Assembly (NCBI RefSeq): GCF_004210735.1
Contig: NZ_SDZL01000028.1
Location: 1 to 37,569, forward strand
Origin: Brevundimonas sp.
GTDB taxonomy: Bacteria; Pseudomonadota; Alphaproteobacteria; Caulobacterales; Caulobacteraceae
Direction of reading: 5' to 3'
Length of the DNA stretch: 37,569 nucleotides
The translations under genes were made by a program, and so were the position numbers. Below, in pieces: positions 31,309-37,569 of this stretch; within the stretch, counting starts at the first letter, position 1; the number at the start of each line of letters is the position of its first letter. The notes below the pieces were generated by a model. That model was not told the origin of the DNA, made no database searches, and was given only the letters and a program-made list of their open reading frames with translations.

Positions 31309-32646
31309 TCAGGCGTTCAGGGTTTCCTGGAAACGAACCGGGCGGCCGTGGGCCTGGCCGATCAGCTCGCCGTCCTGCATCACCACGCGGCCGCGCACGA
31401 TGGTGGCCATGGGCCAGCCGGTCGCCTCGAAACCGTCGAACGGAGTCCAGCCGCAGCGGCTGGCCTGCTGATCGTGGGTGATGGTGCGTCTGGCCTTCAG
31501 GTCGACCAGCGTCAGGTCGGCGTCATAGCTGACCGCCATCCGCCCCTTGTTGGCCGTGCCGAACACGCGCTGCGCCCCGCCTGAGGTCAGGTCGATGAAC
31601 CGTTCCAGCGACAGGCGGCCGTTGGCGACATGGGTCAGCATGACCGGCACCAGGGTCTGCACCCCCGGCATGCCCGACGGCGAAGCCGGATAAGGGCGGG
31701 ACTTTTCCTCGATCGTGTGCGGCGCGTGGTCCGAGCCCAGCACGTCTGCCACCCCCTGCTGCATCCCCCACAGCCACAGGGCGTCGACGTGGTCCTGGGA
31801 CCGGATCGGCGGGTTCATCTGGGCGTAGGCGCCGAGCCGCTGATAGGCCTCGGGCGCGGCCAGGGTCAGGTGCTGGGGCGTGATCTCGACGGTGGCGACG
31901 TCCTTGTGGAAGCGCAGATACTCCATCTCGTCGCGCGTGGTGACGTGCAAGACGTGGATGCGGGCGCCGGTCTCCTTGGCCAGGCCGACCAGGCGGCGGG
32001 TGGACATGATGGCGCTTTCGGCGTCGCGCACCTCGGGGTGGCTGGTCCAGTCGCCGGTCCGGGCCAGGTCGCGGCGCTCGGCCAGGCGATACTCGTCCTC
32101 GGAGTGGAAGGTGGCGCGGCGGCGCACGTTCGACAGCACCTTTCGCACCCCGTCGTCATCGGCGATCAGCAGGTCGCCGGTCGAGGCGCCCATGAAGACC
32201 TTGACCCCGCAGCAGCCGGGCAGGCGCTCCAGCTCGCCCAGATGGTCGGCGTTCTCGTGCGTGCCGCCGATGTAGAAGGCGTGGTCGGTCCACATCCGGT
32301 CGCGGGCGCGGGCCAGCTTGTCCTCCATCGTCGCCGGATCGGTGGTGTTGGGGTTGGTGTTCGGCATTTCGAACACGGCGACGACGCCGCCCAGGGCGGC
32401 CGCGCGGCTGCCGGTCTCGAGGTCTTCCTTCCACTCCAGCCCCGGCTCGCGGAAATGGACCTGGGTGTCGATGACGCCGGGCAGGACGGTCAGGCCGGTC
32501 GCATCCACGACCTGGCCCGCCGAGGCCCGGGACAGGTCGCCGATGAAGGCGATGCGGCCGTCGATCACCCCGACGTCGGCCATGCCGCGCCCGGCGTGAT
32601 TGGCGACCTCGCCGCCGCGAACGATCAGGTCGTAAGTCTGGGTCAT
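31309..32646 (-). CDS. pyrC: Dihydroorotase (class I)
   Basis: A 445-residue amidohydrolase that cyclises carbamoyl aspartate to dihydroorotate in pyrimidine synthesis. The metal site is visible in order: DTQVHFREPG (HxH), the Lys in GVKVFMGAS, His in TFHSEDEYR, His in IHVLHVTT, and the catalytic Asp in GSDHAPH. MPNTNP is a substrate-binding motif. It has intact catalytic residues, so it is not the inactive PyrC' partner type. ATG 32646 has GAGGAG upstream. It could be a related cyclic amidase such as allantoinase, but the dihydroorotase motif set fits best. Confidence 0.9.
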   Translation of the reverse strand: MTQTYDLIVRGGEVANHAGRGMADVGVIDGRIAFIGDLSRASAGQVVDATGLTVLPGVIDTQVHFREPGLEWKEDLETGSRAAALGGVVAVFEMPNTNPNTTDPATMEDKLARARDRMWTDHAFYIGGTHENADHLGELERLPGCCGVKVFMGASTGDLLIADDDGVRKVLSNVRRRATFHSEDEYRLAERRDLARTGDWTSHPEVRDAESAIMSTRRLVGLAKETGARIHVLHVTTRDEMEYLRFHKDVATVEITPQHLTLAAPEAYQRLGAYAQMNPPIRSQDHVDALWLWGMQQGVADVLGSDHAPHTIEEKSRPYPASPSGMPGVQTLVPVMLTHVANGRLSLERFIDLTSGGAQRVFGTANKGRMAVSYDADLTLVDLKARRTITHDQQASRCGWTPFDGFEATGWPMATIVRGRVVMQDGELIGQAHGRPVRFQETLNA

Positions 32647-32703
32647 GGTCGGCTCCTCAACGAGGCGCATATGCCGACCGATGGGCGCCGGGGACAAGCC
32701 CGG

Positions 32704-33660
32704 TCAGGCGGACTTTTCGGCCAGCAGTTTCCTGGCCGCCTTCAGCACCCGCTCATAGGGCAGGTCCAGCATATGCTGGATAGCCTGGTTCAGGCGCGGG
32801 TCGATGGCCCTGAACTCGTTCAGCGAACGCGGGCCGCGCACGGCGACGCCGGTCCAGGGGCGGCGCGCCGCCTCGTCCGAAGGGCCGAAGGCGGCGACCG
32901 TGGGCACGCCCGCCGCGACCGCCAGCTGGGTCCACAGCGAGTCGGCGCCGATGAACAGGCTGGCCCGCGACAGGGCCGCGGCGGTCTGGAGCGGGGTCAA
33001 CTTGCCCTGCAGCTCCATCACCCGGTTGCGGCTGACGGCGAAGCGGATGGTGTGGGCGGAATCGCGGTCGACGTCGTCGCCGACGATCATCAGCCGCCCG
33101 CCCGCCATCGGCCCGCCGTCGGCCAACAGGGGCCCGGCCACCTTGGCGTAGCGCTCTGCCGGCCAGTTCTTGCCCATCCAGTCGACGCCCGGCCCGATGG
33201 CCAGGATGGGCGCCGGGTTCGATCCGATCAGGGCGTCGGCCATGGCCCGCGTCTCGGGGCTGAAGAACAGCTTCGGCGGCGGGACCTCGTCCAGCTGCAG
33301 CACGCGGGCGGCCTGTTCGACGGCGTGCAGGCCGGGCTCGACCGCGCCGCGCACGGCCCGCTTCTGGCGCCGCAGCTTGCCCGACAGGGACGAGCCGCGC
33401 ATGTCCACGATCAGGCCCCAGCGCGTCTTGCGCAACTGGTCCCACAGGGCGACCCAGTCCCAGCGGCCCTCGCGCTCCAGCGTCAGCAGGCGGGTCAGGC
33501 GCGGCGTGTCGGCGAACAGCGGCGCGCTGGCGGGCGATCCGACCACGGTGAAGTCCGCCTGGGGCATGGCCTCGACCAGATAGGCCAGGACGCCGGACGA
33601 CATCACGGCCTCTTCGGCGTCGGCCTCGGCGATATAGAGAATGGGGAAGCGGCCGCTCAT
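32704..33660 (-). CDS. Glycosyltransferase family 9 (heptosyltransferase-like)
   Basis: A 318-residue GT-B enzyme. The C-terminal half has the donor-binding pattern FIGADSLWTQLAVAAGVPTVAAFGPSDEAARRPW, which in heptosyltransferases reads GxDTGxxHLAAA; Thr and His are replaced by Leu and Gln here. AIGPGVDWMGKNWPAERYA is the usual acceptor-side motif. It probably adds a sugar to lipopolysaccharide core or another surface glycan at the inner membrane face. No signal peptide. It lies 57 bases upstream of dihydroorotase on the same strand. Confidence 0.85.
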   Translation of the reverse strand: MSGRFPILYIAEADAEEAVMSSGVLAYLVEAMPQADFTVVGSPASAPLFADTPRLTRLLTLEREGRWDWVALWDQLRKTRWGLIVDMRGSSLSGKLRRQKRAVRGAVEPGLHAVEQAARVLQLDEVPPPKLFFSPETRAMADALIGSNPAPILAIGPGVDWMGKNWPAERYAKVAGPLLADGGPMAGGRLMIVGDDVDRDSAHTIRFAVSRNRVMELQGKLTPLQTAAALSRASLFIGADSLWTQLAVAAGVPTVAAFGPSDEAARRPWTGVAVRGPRSLNEFRAIDPRLNQAIQHMLDLPYERVLKAARKLLAEKSA

Positions 33661-33720
33661 CCGTTAACGGTTACACGGATTCGCGTGGACACGGTCGCCT
33701 GCCTCCGACAAGGACAGGCG

Positions 33721-34266
33721 ATGAGCCTGCCCCTGATCCCTGGACGCGACTGTGGCGGCTGCGTCGAGTGCTGCCGCGTCATTCCGCTGAACCTGCCGGA
33801 ACTGGCCAAGCCGACGGGCCAGCTGTGCGGCTATTGCGTCGACGGGGCGGGCTGTTCGGTCCATGCGATCCGGCCGCAGACGTGCCGGGTCTGGTTCTGT
33901 CTGTGGCGGGCGGTCGAGCTGTCGGACGACTGGCGCCCCGACCGCAGCGGCGTGATCGTGCGCCCGGACGGGGTCGAGGACGGGATCATCACCCTGTACG
34001 TCGTGCGGCCGTCCGACTTCCTGGCGTCGGAGGCGTTTTTCATCACCATCGCCGGCTGGATCGCCGAAGGGATCGAGGTGGCGCTGAGCGTGCCCGGCCC
34101 GGTTGGAACCTATCCGGCGCGGGCGGTGGTCACAGAGTGGCTGCGCCCGGCGATCGAAGACGGCGACCCGGCGGACTTCCTGGCGCGCGTGATGCGGTCG
34201 CTGGAGACGCTGGCCGGGCATGATTTCGAACCGGACGGGATTGTGGAGAGATATGCGGTGACCTGA
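33721..34266 (+). CDS. YkgJ-type cysteine cluster protein
   Basis: A 181-residue protein with the cysteine cluster of the YkgJ (CxxCxxxCC) family: DCGGCVECCR at the N-terminus, then LCGYCVDGAGCSVHAIRPQTCRVWFCLW. The cysteines likely bind zinc or an iron-sulfur centre. Function not established; members have been linked to metal- or iron-sulfur-related roles. The C-terminal 100 residues are unremarkable. ATG 33721 directly precedes the cluster. Divergent from the GT9 gene; an inverted repeat separates it from ygfZ. Confidence 0.82.
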   Translation: MSLPLIPGRDCGGCVECCRVIPLNLPELAKPTGQLCGYCVDGAGCSVHAIRPQTCRVWFCLWRAVELSDDWRPDRSGVIVRPDGVEDGIITLYVVRPSDFLASEAFFITIAGWIAEGIEVALSVPGPVGTYPARAVVTEWLRPAIEDGDPADFLARVMRSLETLAGHDFEPDGIVERYAVT

Positions 34267-34409
34267 CCCTTCTCCCCCTGCGGGAGAAGGTGGCTCGCGA
34301 AGCGAGACGGATGAGGGGTTGCGGGGCGTTGAAATCGGCGTCTGGCCGGCGGCAGCGAGACCCCTCATCCGGCCCTGACGGGCCACCTTCTCCCGCAAGG
34401 GGAGAAGGA
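34267..34409. repeat. Inverted pair of intergenic mosaic repeats (second copy)
   Basis: Same module as 1900-2044: CCTTCTCCCCCTGCGGGAGA then GGTGGC and GATGAGGGGT, and the inverse CCCCTCATCCGG with GGCCACCTTCTCCCGCAAGG ending near 34409. The whole stretch can pair with itself. It lies between the YkgJ gene and ygfZ and holds no gene. Confidence 0.8.
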
Positions 34410-34448
34410 AGACTGGAGCCGTCGCCTCCGCGTCCCTATCTTCACCCC

Positions 34449-35228
34449 ATGCCCATCGCCCGCCTCGACAGTCGCGCCCTTATCCGTGTCAGCGGCCCCG
34501 ACGCGGGTCCTTTCCTGCACAATCTGCTGACCCAGGACGTGGAGACGCTGGCGCCCGGCGCCCTGCGGTTCGGCGCCCTGCTGTCGGCGCCGGGCAAGCT
34601 GCTGTTCGACCTGTTCCTGTGGGGCGAGGACGACGGGGTGGTGCTGGATGTGGCGGCCGAGCGGCGCGACGCGCTGTTGCAACGGCTGGCGATGTACCGG
34701 CTGCGGGCGAACGTCCAGATCATGCCGCTGCCTGATTTCGTCTATGTCGCCTGGGGCGAGGCGGTCGAGGGCTTTGTGCCCGACCCGCGCCTGCCCGCGC
34801 TGGGCGGGCGCCGCTGGGGCGACCAGAGCCCGCTGGACGCGACCGAGGCCGACTGGCAGGCGCATCGCCTGGCGCTGGGCGTGCCCGACCCCAGCGCCGA
34901 CGCGCCGCCGGACACCACCTATCCGATCGAGGCGGATTTCGACCTGCTGAACGGCATCGACTTCGCCAAGGGCTGTTTCGTGGGGCAGGAGACGACCTCA
35001 CGCATGAAGCGGCGCGGCACGCTGAAAAAGCGGATGGCGCCCATCGCCTTTGACGGCGCCCCGCCGCCCTTCGGGGCCGAGGTGTTGAACGGCGACCTGC
35101 GCGCGGGCGAGGTGCTGAGCGGGTCCGGCGGCCGCGCCATGGCTCTGCTGCGCCTGGACCGGCTGGACGGCGCGCTGACGGTGGACGGGCGACCGGTGCG
35201 AGTGGAAATGCCGGGGTGGCTGACCTGA
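34449..35228 (+). CDS. ygfZ: YgfZ/GcvT-like iron-sulfur cluster assembly factor
   Basis: A 259-residue folate-binding protein of the COG0354 family, which helps maintain [4Fe-4S] enzymes such as radical-SAM proteins. The signature KGCFVGQE (variant of KGCYxGQE) is present, with the conserved Cys. The N-terminus (LIRVSGPDAGPFLHNLLTQDV) is the usual GcvT-like start. Shorter than E. coli YgfZ (326) because of a reduced C-terminal barrel, common in alphaproteobacteria. A hairpin follows the stop. Confidence 0.9.
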   Translation: MPIARLDSRALIRVSGPDAGPFLHNLLTQDVETLAPGALRFGALLSAPGKLLFDLFLWGEDDGVVLDVAAERRDALLQRLAMYRLRANVQIMPLPDFVYVAWGEAVEGFVPDPRLPALGGRRWGDQSPLDATEADWQAHRLALGVPDPSADAPPDTTYPIEADFDLLNGIDFAKGCFVGQETTSRMKRRGTLKKRMAPIAFDGAPPPFGAEVLNGDLRAGEVLSGSGGRAMALLRLDRLDGALTVDGRPVRVEMPGWLT

Positions 35229-35234
35229 CCCTTC

Positions 35235-35259
35235 TTCTCCCCTGCGAAGCGGGGGAGAA
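35235..35259 (+). terminator. Hairpin after ygfZ
   Basis: TTCTCCCC (35235-35242), loop TGCGAAGC, GGGGAGAA (35252-35259), followed by TTGAGG. It uses the same arms as the interspersed repeats and probably ends the ygfZ transcript. Confidence 0.5.
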
Positions 35260-35302
35260 TTGAGGGTTTCGCTGCCCAGAACATCCGGGCAACATCCCCC
35301 GC

Positions 35303-35884
35303 ATGACCGATTCACACGCTGAAGGCCGCTGCGGCTGGTGCGGGACGACGGACCCGCTGTACATCGCCTATCACGACACCGAATGGGGCGTGCCCGAGTA
35401 TGACGCACGCACCCTGTGGGAAAAGCTGGTGCTGGATGGGTTCCAGGCCGGGCTGGCGTGGATCACCATCCTGAGGAAGCGCGAGGGGATGCGCGACGCC
35501 TTCGACGGCTTCGACCCCGAGATCGTCGCCCGCTATGGCGAGGCGGACCGCGCGCGGCTGCTGGCCGACCCGCGTATCATCCGATCCGGCGCCAAGATCG
35601 ACGCGGCCATCGGCGGCGCGCGCATCTGGCTGGAGATGCGGGATCAGGGGCAGGACTTCAGTCAGTGGCTATGGTCCTTCGTCGGCGGTGCGCCGATCCG
35701 GAACCAGTGGAGCCATTTCCGCGAGGCGCCGACCCAGACGGCCGAGAGCGTCGCCATGGCCAAGGCGCTGAAGGCGCGCGGCTTCAAATTCTGCGGCCCG
35801 GTCATCACCTACGCCTTCATGCAGGCGGTCGGCATGGTCAACGACCACCAGACGACGTGTTTCCGGCATGGGGAGGTGGGTTGA
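35303..35884 (+). CDS. tag: DNA-3-methyladenine glycosylase I
   Basis: A 193-residue zinc-containing glycosylase that excises 3-methyladenine. RCGWCG and YIAYHDTEWGVP at the N-terminus plus HQTTCFRH at the C-terminus supply the zinc ligands. The base-binding position, Glu38 in E. coli (LEGQQAGLSW), is Asp45 here (LDGFQAGLAW). The protein stops immediately after FRHGEVG. A second, mainly synonymous copy of this end lies at 36402-36491 and continues seven residues further (ATVARA-stop region), so the present 3' end looks newly acquired. Confidence 0.93.
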   Translation: MTDSHAEGRCGWCGTTDPLYIAYHDTEWGVPEYDARTLWEKLVLDGFQAGLAWITILRKREGMRDAFDGFDPEIVARYGEADRARLLADPRIIRSGAKIDAAIGGARIWLEMRDQGQDFSQWLWSFVGGAPIRNQWSHFREAPTQTAESVAMAKALKARGFKFCGPVITYAFMQAVGMVNDHQTTCFRHGEVG

Positions 35885-35995
35885 ACGGTTCGACGGCTGC
35901 TCGCAGTCACCTGCTACGACAACCTTGGCGGTAAAGATCTATGGCTGTATCCATGGCTGGATGGCGCGGCTTTAGTACGTACCGAAGAGGTTGAA

Positions 35996-36379
35996 ATGAC
36001 TGTTCTGCCTGGACTCTTTCTTATGCTCGTGGCGAGCTCACCAGTCGCTCAGGCTGTGCCTGCCACTGAGGCAGAGCTTGATGCCTATCTCCGTCGTAGA
36101 GTGCAGTCAGAACAAGCCAGTCTTCCTCGGGTAGCGGGTGAAGGCTTCACCTTTAAATCGGTGGCGCTCGCCGGCCGCGAAATGAGCTATGCGATTGAAG
36201 TGAAGGACATGACTCCTGACGATGTCGTTTCCGGCTTTGATGACATGACGGCTTCCGGCTGCGCCAGCGTGGGAATGTTTATCGCGCGTGGCGTGACTTA
36301 CCGTTACGTCTATGAGTTTCCTGAAACCGGTGACACCAGAACGCTGGTTCTGAACCAAGAAACCTGCCCCGCCTCATAG
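35996..36379 (+). CDS. Small secreted protein of unknown function
   Basis: A 127-residue protein with a signal peptide (about 1-20, MTVLPGLFLMLVASSPVAQA) and a mature part of about 107 residues containing two cysteines (ASGCASVGMF and NQETCPAS) that could form a disulfide. No family recognised. A Shine-Dalgarno (GAAGAGG) lies before ATG 35996. Its DNA has clearly lower GC than the window average. It sits between the tag gene and the second copy of the tag 3' end, as if inserted with it. Confidence 0.7.
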   Translation: MTVLPGLFLMLVASSPVAQAVPATEAELDAYLRRRVQSEQASLPRVAGEGFTFKSVALAGREMSYAIEVKDMTPDDVVSGFDDMTASGCASVGMFIARGVTYRYVYEFPETGDTRTLVLNQETCPAS

Positions 36380-36401
36380 GGATATAAGGCGACCATCAAC
36401 T

Positions 36402-36491
36402 GCCTTCATGCAGGCGGTCGGCATGGTCAACGACCACCAGACCACGTGCTTCAGGCATGGGGAGGTTGGCGCGACGGTCGCCAGGGCCTGA
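36402..36491 (+). pseudogene. tag: Detached 3' end of a tag gene
   Basis: From GCCTTCATG at 36402 to TGA at 36491 the sequence encodes the last 29 residues of a Tag protein (AFMQAVGMVNDHQTTCFRHG, then EVGATVARA). The first 41 bases are identical to 35813-35853 in the intact gene. After that the differences are synonymous (ACG/ACC, TGT/TGC, CGG/AGG, GTG/GTT) until the intact gene stops and this copy continues. There is no start and no upstream part. It is probably the original chromosomal end of tag, displaced by an insertion of about 0.5 kb. Confidence 0.75.
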
Positions 36492-36553
36492 ATGGGTGCG
36501 ATGCCCCGCATCGACTCGTAGCGGACATCGCCGTCCACGCTTAAGCTCGTCCT

Positions 36554-36922
36554 ATGACAACCTCATCTGCCATTTTCATTGGACGGTGCCGAGGGGCGGC
36601 CATCGCGCTCGCTTTGGGTTCGGCAGGATGTGCGAGCGTATCCAGTCAATCCGTGCCGGATGAAAGATTCAGCGGGGTTTTGCAGGTGGTGCTTGGCCAC
36701 TCGTCATTTCGAGCGGCGAATGGCGAGTTTTATTCAGTGCGAATCGAGGGTGACGAGGCGCGCAATCTGATAGCTAGTCGAGTACGAGAATCCAACAAAT
36801 CGGAGCCTCTTTGTTTAACGCTCGCCTTCGCGGGCCAGTTACTGGAAGAAGAGGATCTTGTCGGCCGAAAGATCGTTGCGCTAAAGACGCTCGACCACAT
36901 AGCGCGCGTCGCGTGCCCTTGA
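36554..36922 (+). CDS. Small lipoprotein of unknown function
   Basis: A 122-residue protein with a lipoprotein signal (about 1-26, lipobox GSAGC) and a mature part of about 96 residues, FSGVLQVVLGHSSFRA at its start and one further Cys pair (CLTLAF, VACP). No family recognised. Low-GC DNA; no strong Shine-Dalgarno. The first residues MTTSSAIFIGRCRG could include an alternative start. It lies in the same atypical region as the neighbouring exported proteins. Confidence 0.55.
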   Translation: MTTSSAIFIGRCRGAAIALALGSAGCASVSSQSVPDERFSGVLQVVLGHSSFRAANGEFYSVRIEGDEARNLIASRVRESNKSEPLCLTLAFAGQLLEEEDLVGRKIVALKTLDHIARVACP

Positions 36923-36996
36923 CGGACATGCGAGCGATTACCCTAGGGCAACGGCGTATCCCACCCATTACGGACACGCGAAGACTGACAGATCGT

Positions 36997-37338
36997 ATGA
37001 CGATTAAGCTGAGCACATGGGCAGTGGGCGCTTTCATTTTGACTGGGGGCTGTGCGGCGTCCCAAAGCACCAAGCACGACGACATTTACTGGGCGCCTCC
37101 CGAAACTGGATCATATTGGGTGCCCGAAGGCACGGAAGTGAGCGCCATCATTCAAGCCGCAACCGCGTGCGGGGCGCGTATCGATGGGGGAGTGTTTCAT
37201 CACATCCCGGTTCCACCCGGCTTTGCGCGACACGGCTTCCACTTTGTCGATGAGAATTCGTTGGATGCAAAGAAGTGCACCCAGGATCGCCTACGATCTG
37301 TCCCGGCGCTTTCAGCGCGCTCCCGAACAACCCCCTAA
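36997..37338 (+). CDS. Small lipoprotein of unknown function
   Basis: A 113-residue protein. MTIKLSTWAVGAFILTGGC is a lipoprotein signal with lipobox LTGGC (Cys19). The mature part starts AASQSTKHDD and contains YWAPPETGSYWVPEGTEV and a Cys pair (ATACGARIDG, AKKCTQDR), and ends Ser/Arg-rich. An upstream TTG (36811) lengthens the frame, but its product overlaps the preceding gene in another frame, so ATG 36997 is preferred. No family recognised. Confidence 0.55.
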   Translation: MTIKLSTWAVGAFILTGGCAASQSTKHDDIYWAPPETGSYWVPEGTEVSAIIQAATACGARIDGGVFHHIPVPPGFARHGFHFVDENSLDAKKCTQDRLRSVPALSARSRTTP

Positions 37339-37390
37339 AGTCTTGCGGGAGCAGGTCGGTTTTCCACCCTCGGTCGACACGGGCCGCACC

Positions 37391-37411
37391 GGACCTTGAC
37401 TGCCCAGGTCC
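37391..37411 (+). terminator. Possible hairpin after the last lipoprotein gene
   Basis: GGACCT (37391-37396), nine-base loop, AGGTCC (37406-37411), followed by TCGACTCTT. Short stem, weak evidence. Confidence 0.25.
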
Positions 37412-37453
37412 TCGACTCTTCCGCTCCGCCCGCGTTCATGGCATGGCGCGCCC

Positions 37454-37569
37454 ATGACCAAGGCCCCCCGCAAACCCGCAGCCAAGGCCGCCCGCGCGAT
37501 TCCGACGCTGGCGCTGGAGGTGCTGGCGGGCGGGCGGCCTTGGCTGCGGGTTTGCGGGGGGCCTTGGTC
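37454..37569 (+). CDS. Possible gene start, cut by window end
   Basis: ATG 37454 opens a frame starting MTKAPRKPAAKAARAIPTLA, with a Lys/Ala/Pro-rich lead common in alphaproteobacterial proteins, then LEVLAGG. From about 37530 the sequence is the exact reverse complement of 37456-37495, so residues past about 25 are antisense to the start and cannot be trusted. No product can be named. Confidence 0.3.
   Translation, partial: MTKAPRKPAAKAARAIPTLALEVLAGGRPWLRVCGGPW
37456..37569. repeat. Perfect 40-bp inverted repeat at the window end
   Basis: The arm 37456-37495 is the exact reverse complement of 37530-37569; the spacer is 34 bases. The right arm ends at the last base of the window. The last bases before the arm (GCGGGCGG) are complementary to CCGCCCGC at the end of the left arm, the microhomology expected for template switching. 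It may be an assembly or library fold-back artefact, or a true palindrome that continues outside. Confidence 0.85.

Noticed and set aside
31630..33720. Long plus-strand frame running into the YkgJ gene
   Set aside because: It is antisense to dihydroorotase and GT9; only the part from ATG 33721 has a recognisable family and a sensible start.
36811..36996. TTG-started extension of the last lipoprotein gene
   Set aside because: The added residues overlap the preceding gene in another frame and would bury the lipoprotein signal.
1..37569. CRISPR array, tRNA, rRNA, transposase or integrase
   Set aside because: No regularly spaced repeats, no RNA-gene signatures and no recombinase motifs were found on either strand.

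Overview
The window reads as chromosomal DNA of a high-GC alphaproteobacterium of the Caulobacterales, most likely Brevundimonas or a close relative. This is inferred from codon use, SleB-type hydrolases, HWE kinases, DUF6481, EcfG-type promoters and mosaic inverted intergenic repeats. There are no rRNA or tRNA genes, no CRISPR array, no transposase and no integrase. Most of it is dense housekeeping sequence; the last ~1.7 kb (35.9-37.57 kb) is different in base composition and gene content.

Layout. 0-1.2 kb (minus): start of folB, a pteridine-reductase-like SDR, an overlapping tiny membrane ORF, and a small Cys-containing protein whose 3' end is frameshifted by an 8-bp duplication. 1.4-5.8 kb (plus): Nudix hydrolase, YdcZ-like transporter, uvrC, beta-carbonic anhydrase, pgsA. 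5.9-8.5 kb (minus): S46 peptidase overlapping a GNAT acetyltransferase. 8.7-10.3 kb (plus): Ada-like protein with a gutted AlkA domain, overlapping ogt. 10.3-11.0 kb (minus): frameshifted LamG-type lipoprotein. 11.1-15.6 kb (plus): NAD operon nadA - M50 membrane protease - nadB - nadC behind a palindromic operator.

15.6-26.7 kb is a stress and signalling block: a small hydrophilic protein, SleB hydrolase, glycine-zipper lipoprotein, DUF6481 protein, a 1351-residue hybrid kinase, Dps, a second SleB hydrolase, an HWE kinase and a single-domain response regulator. Two promoters here match the general-stress EcfG consensus exactly (GGAAC-N16-CGTT) and a third is one base off, so part of this block looks like a general stress response cluster.

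26.7-35.9 kb: trxB, two small glycine-rich membrane proteins, greA-VOC-ELM1 operon, small membrane protein, GST, dihydroorotase, GT9 glycosyltransferase, YkgJ-type protein, ygfZ and tag.

35.9 kb-end: lower-GC DNA with three small exported proteins. The 3' end of tag is repeated ~0.6 kb downstream with mainly synonymous changes, the footprint expected when DNA inserts at the 3' end of a gene and supplies a replacement end. The last 114 bases form a perfect 40-bp inverted repeat ending exactly at the window edge, which may be a fold-back artefact.

The findings I rate highest are the EcfG cluster, the nad operon with its embedded protease and operator, the Ada-AlkA internal deletion, the tag 3'-end duplication, the Lys-to-Arg change in the SDR, and the 8-bp frameshifting duplication.
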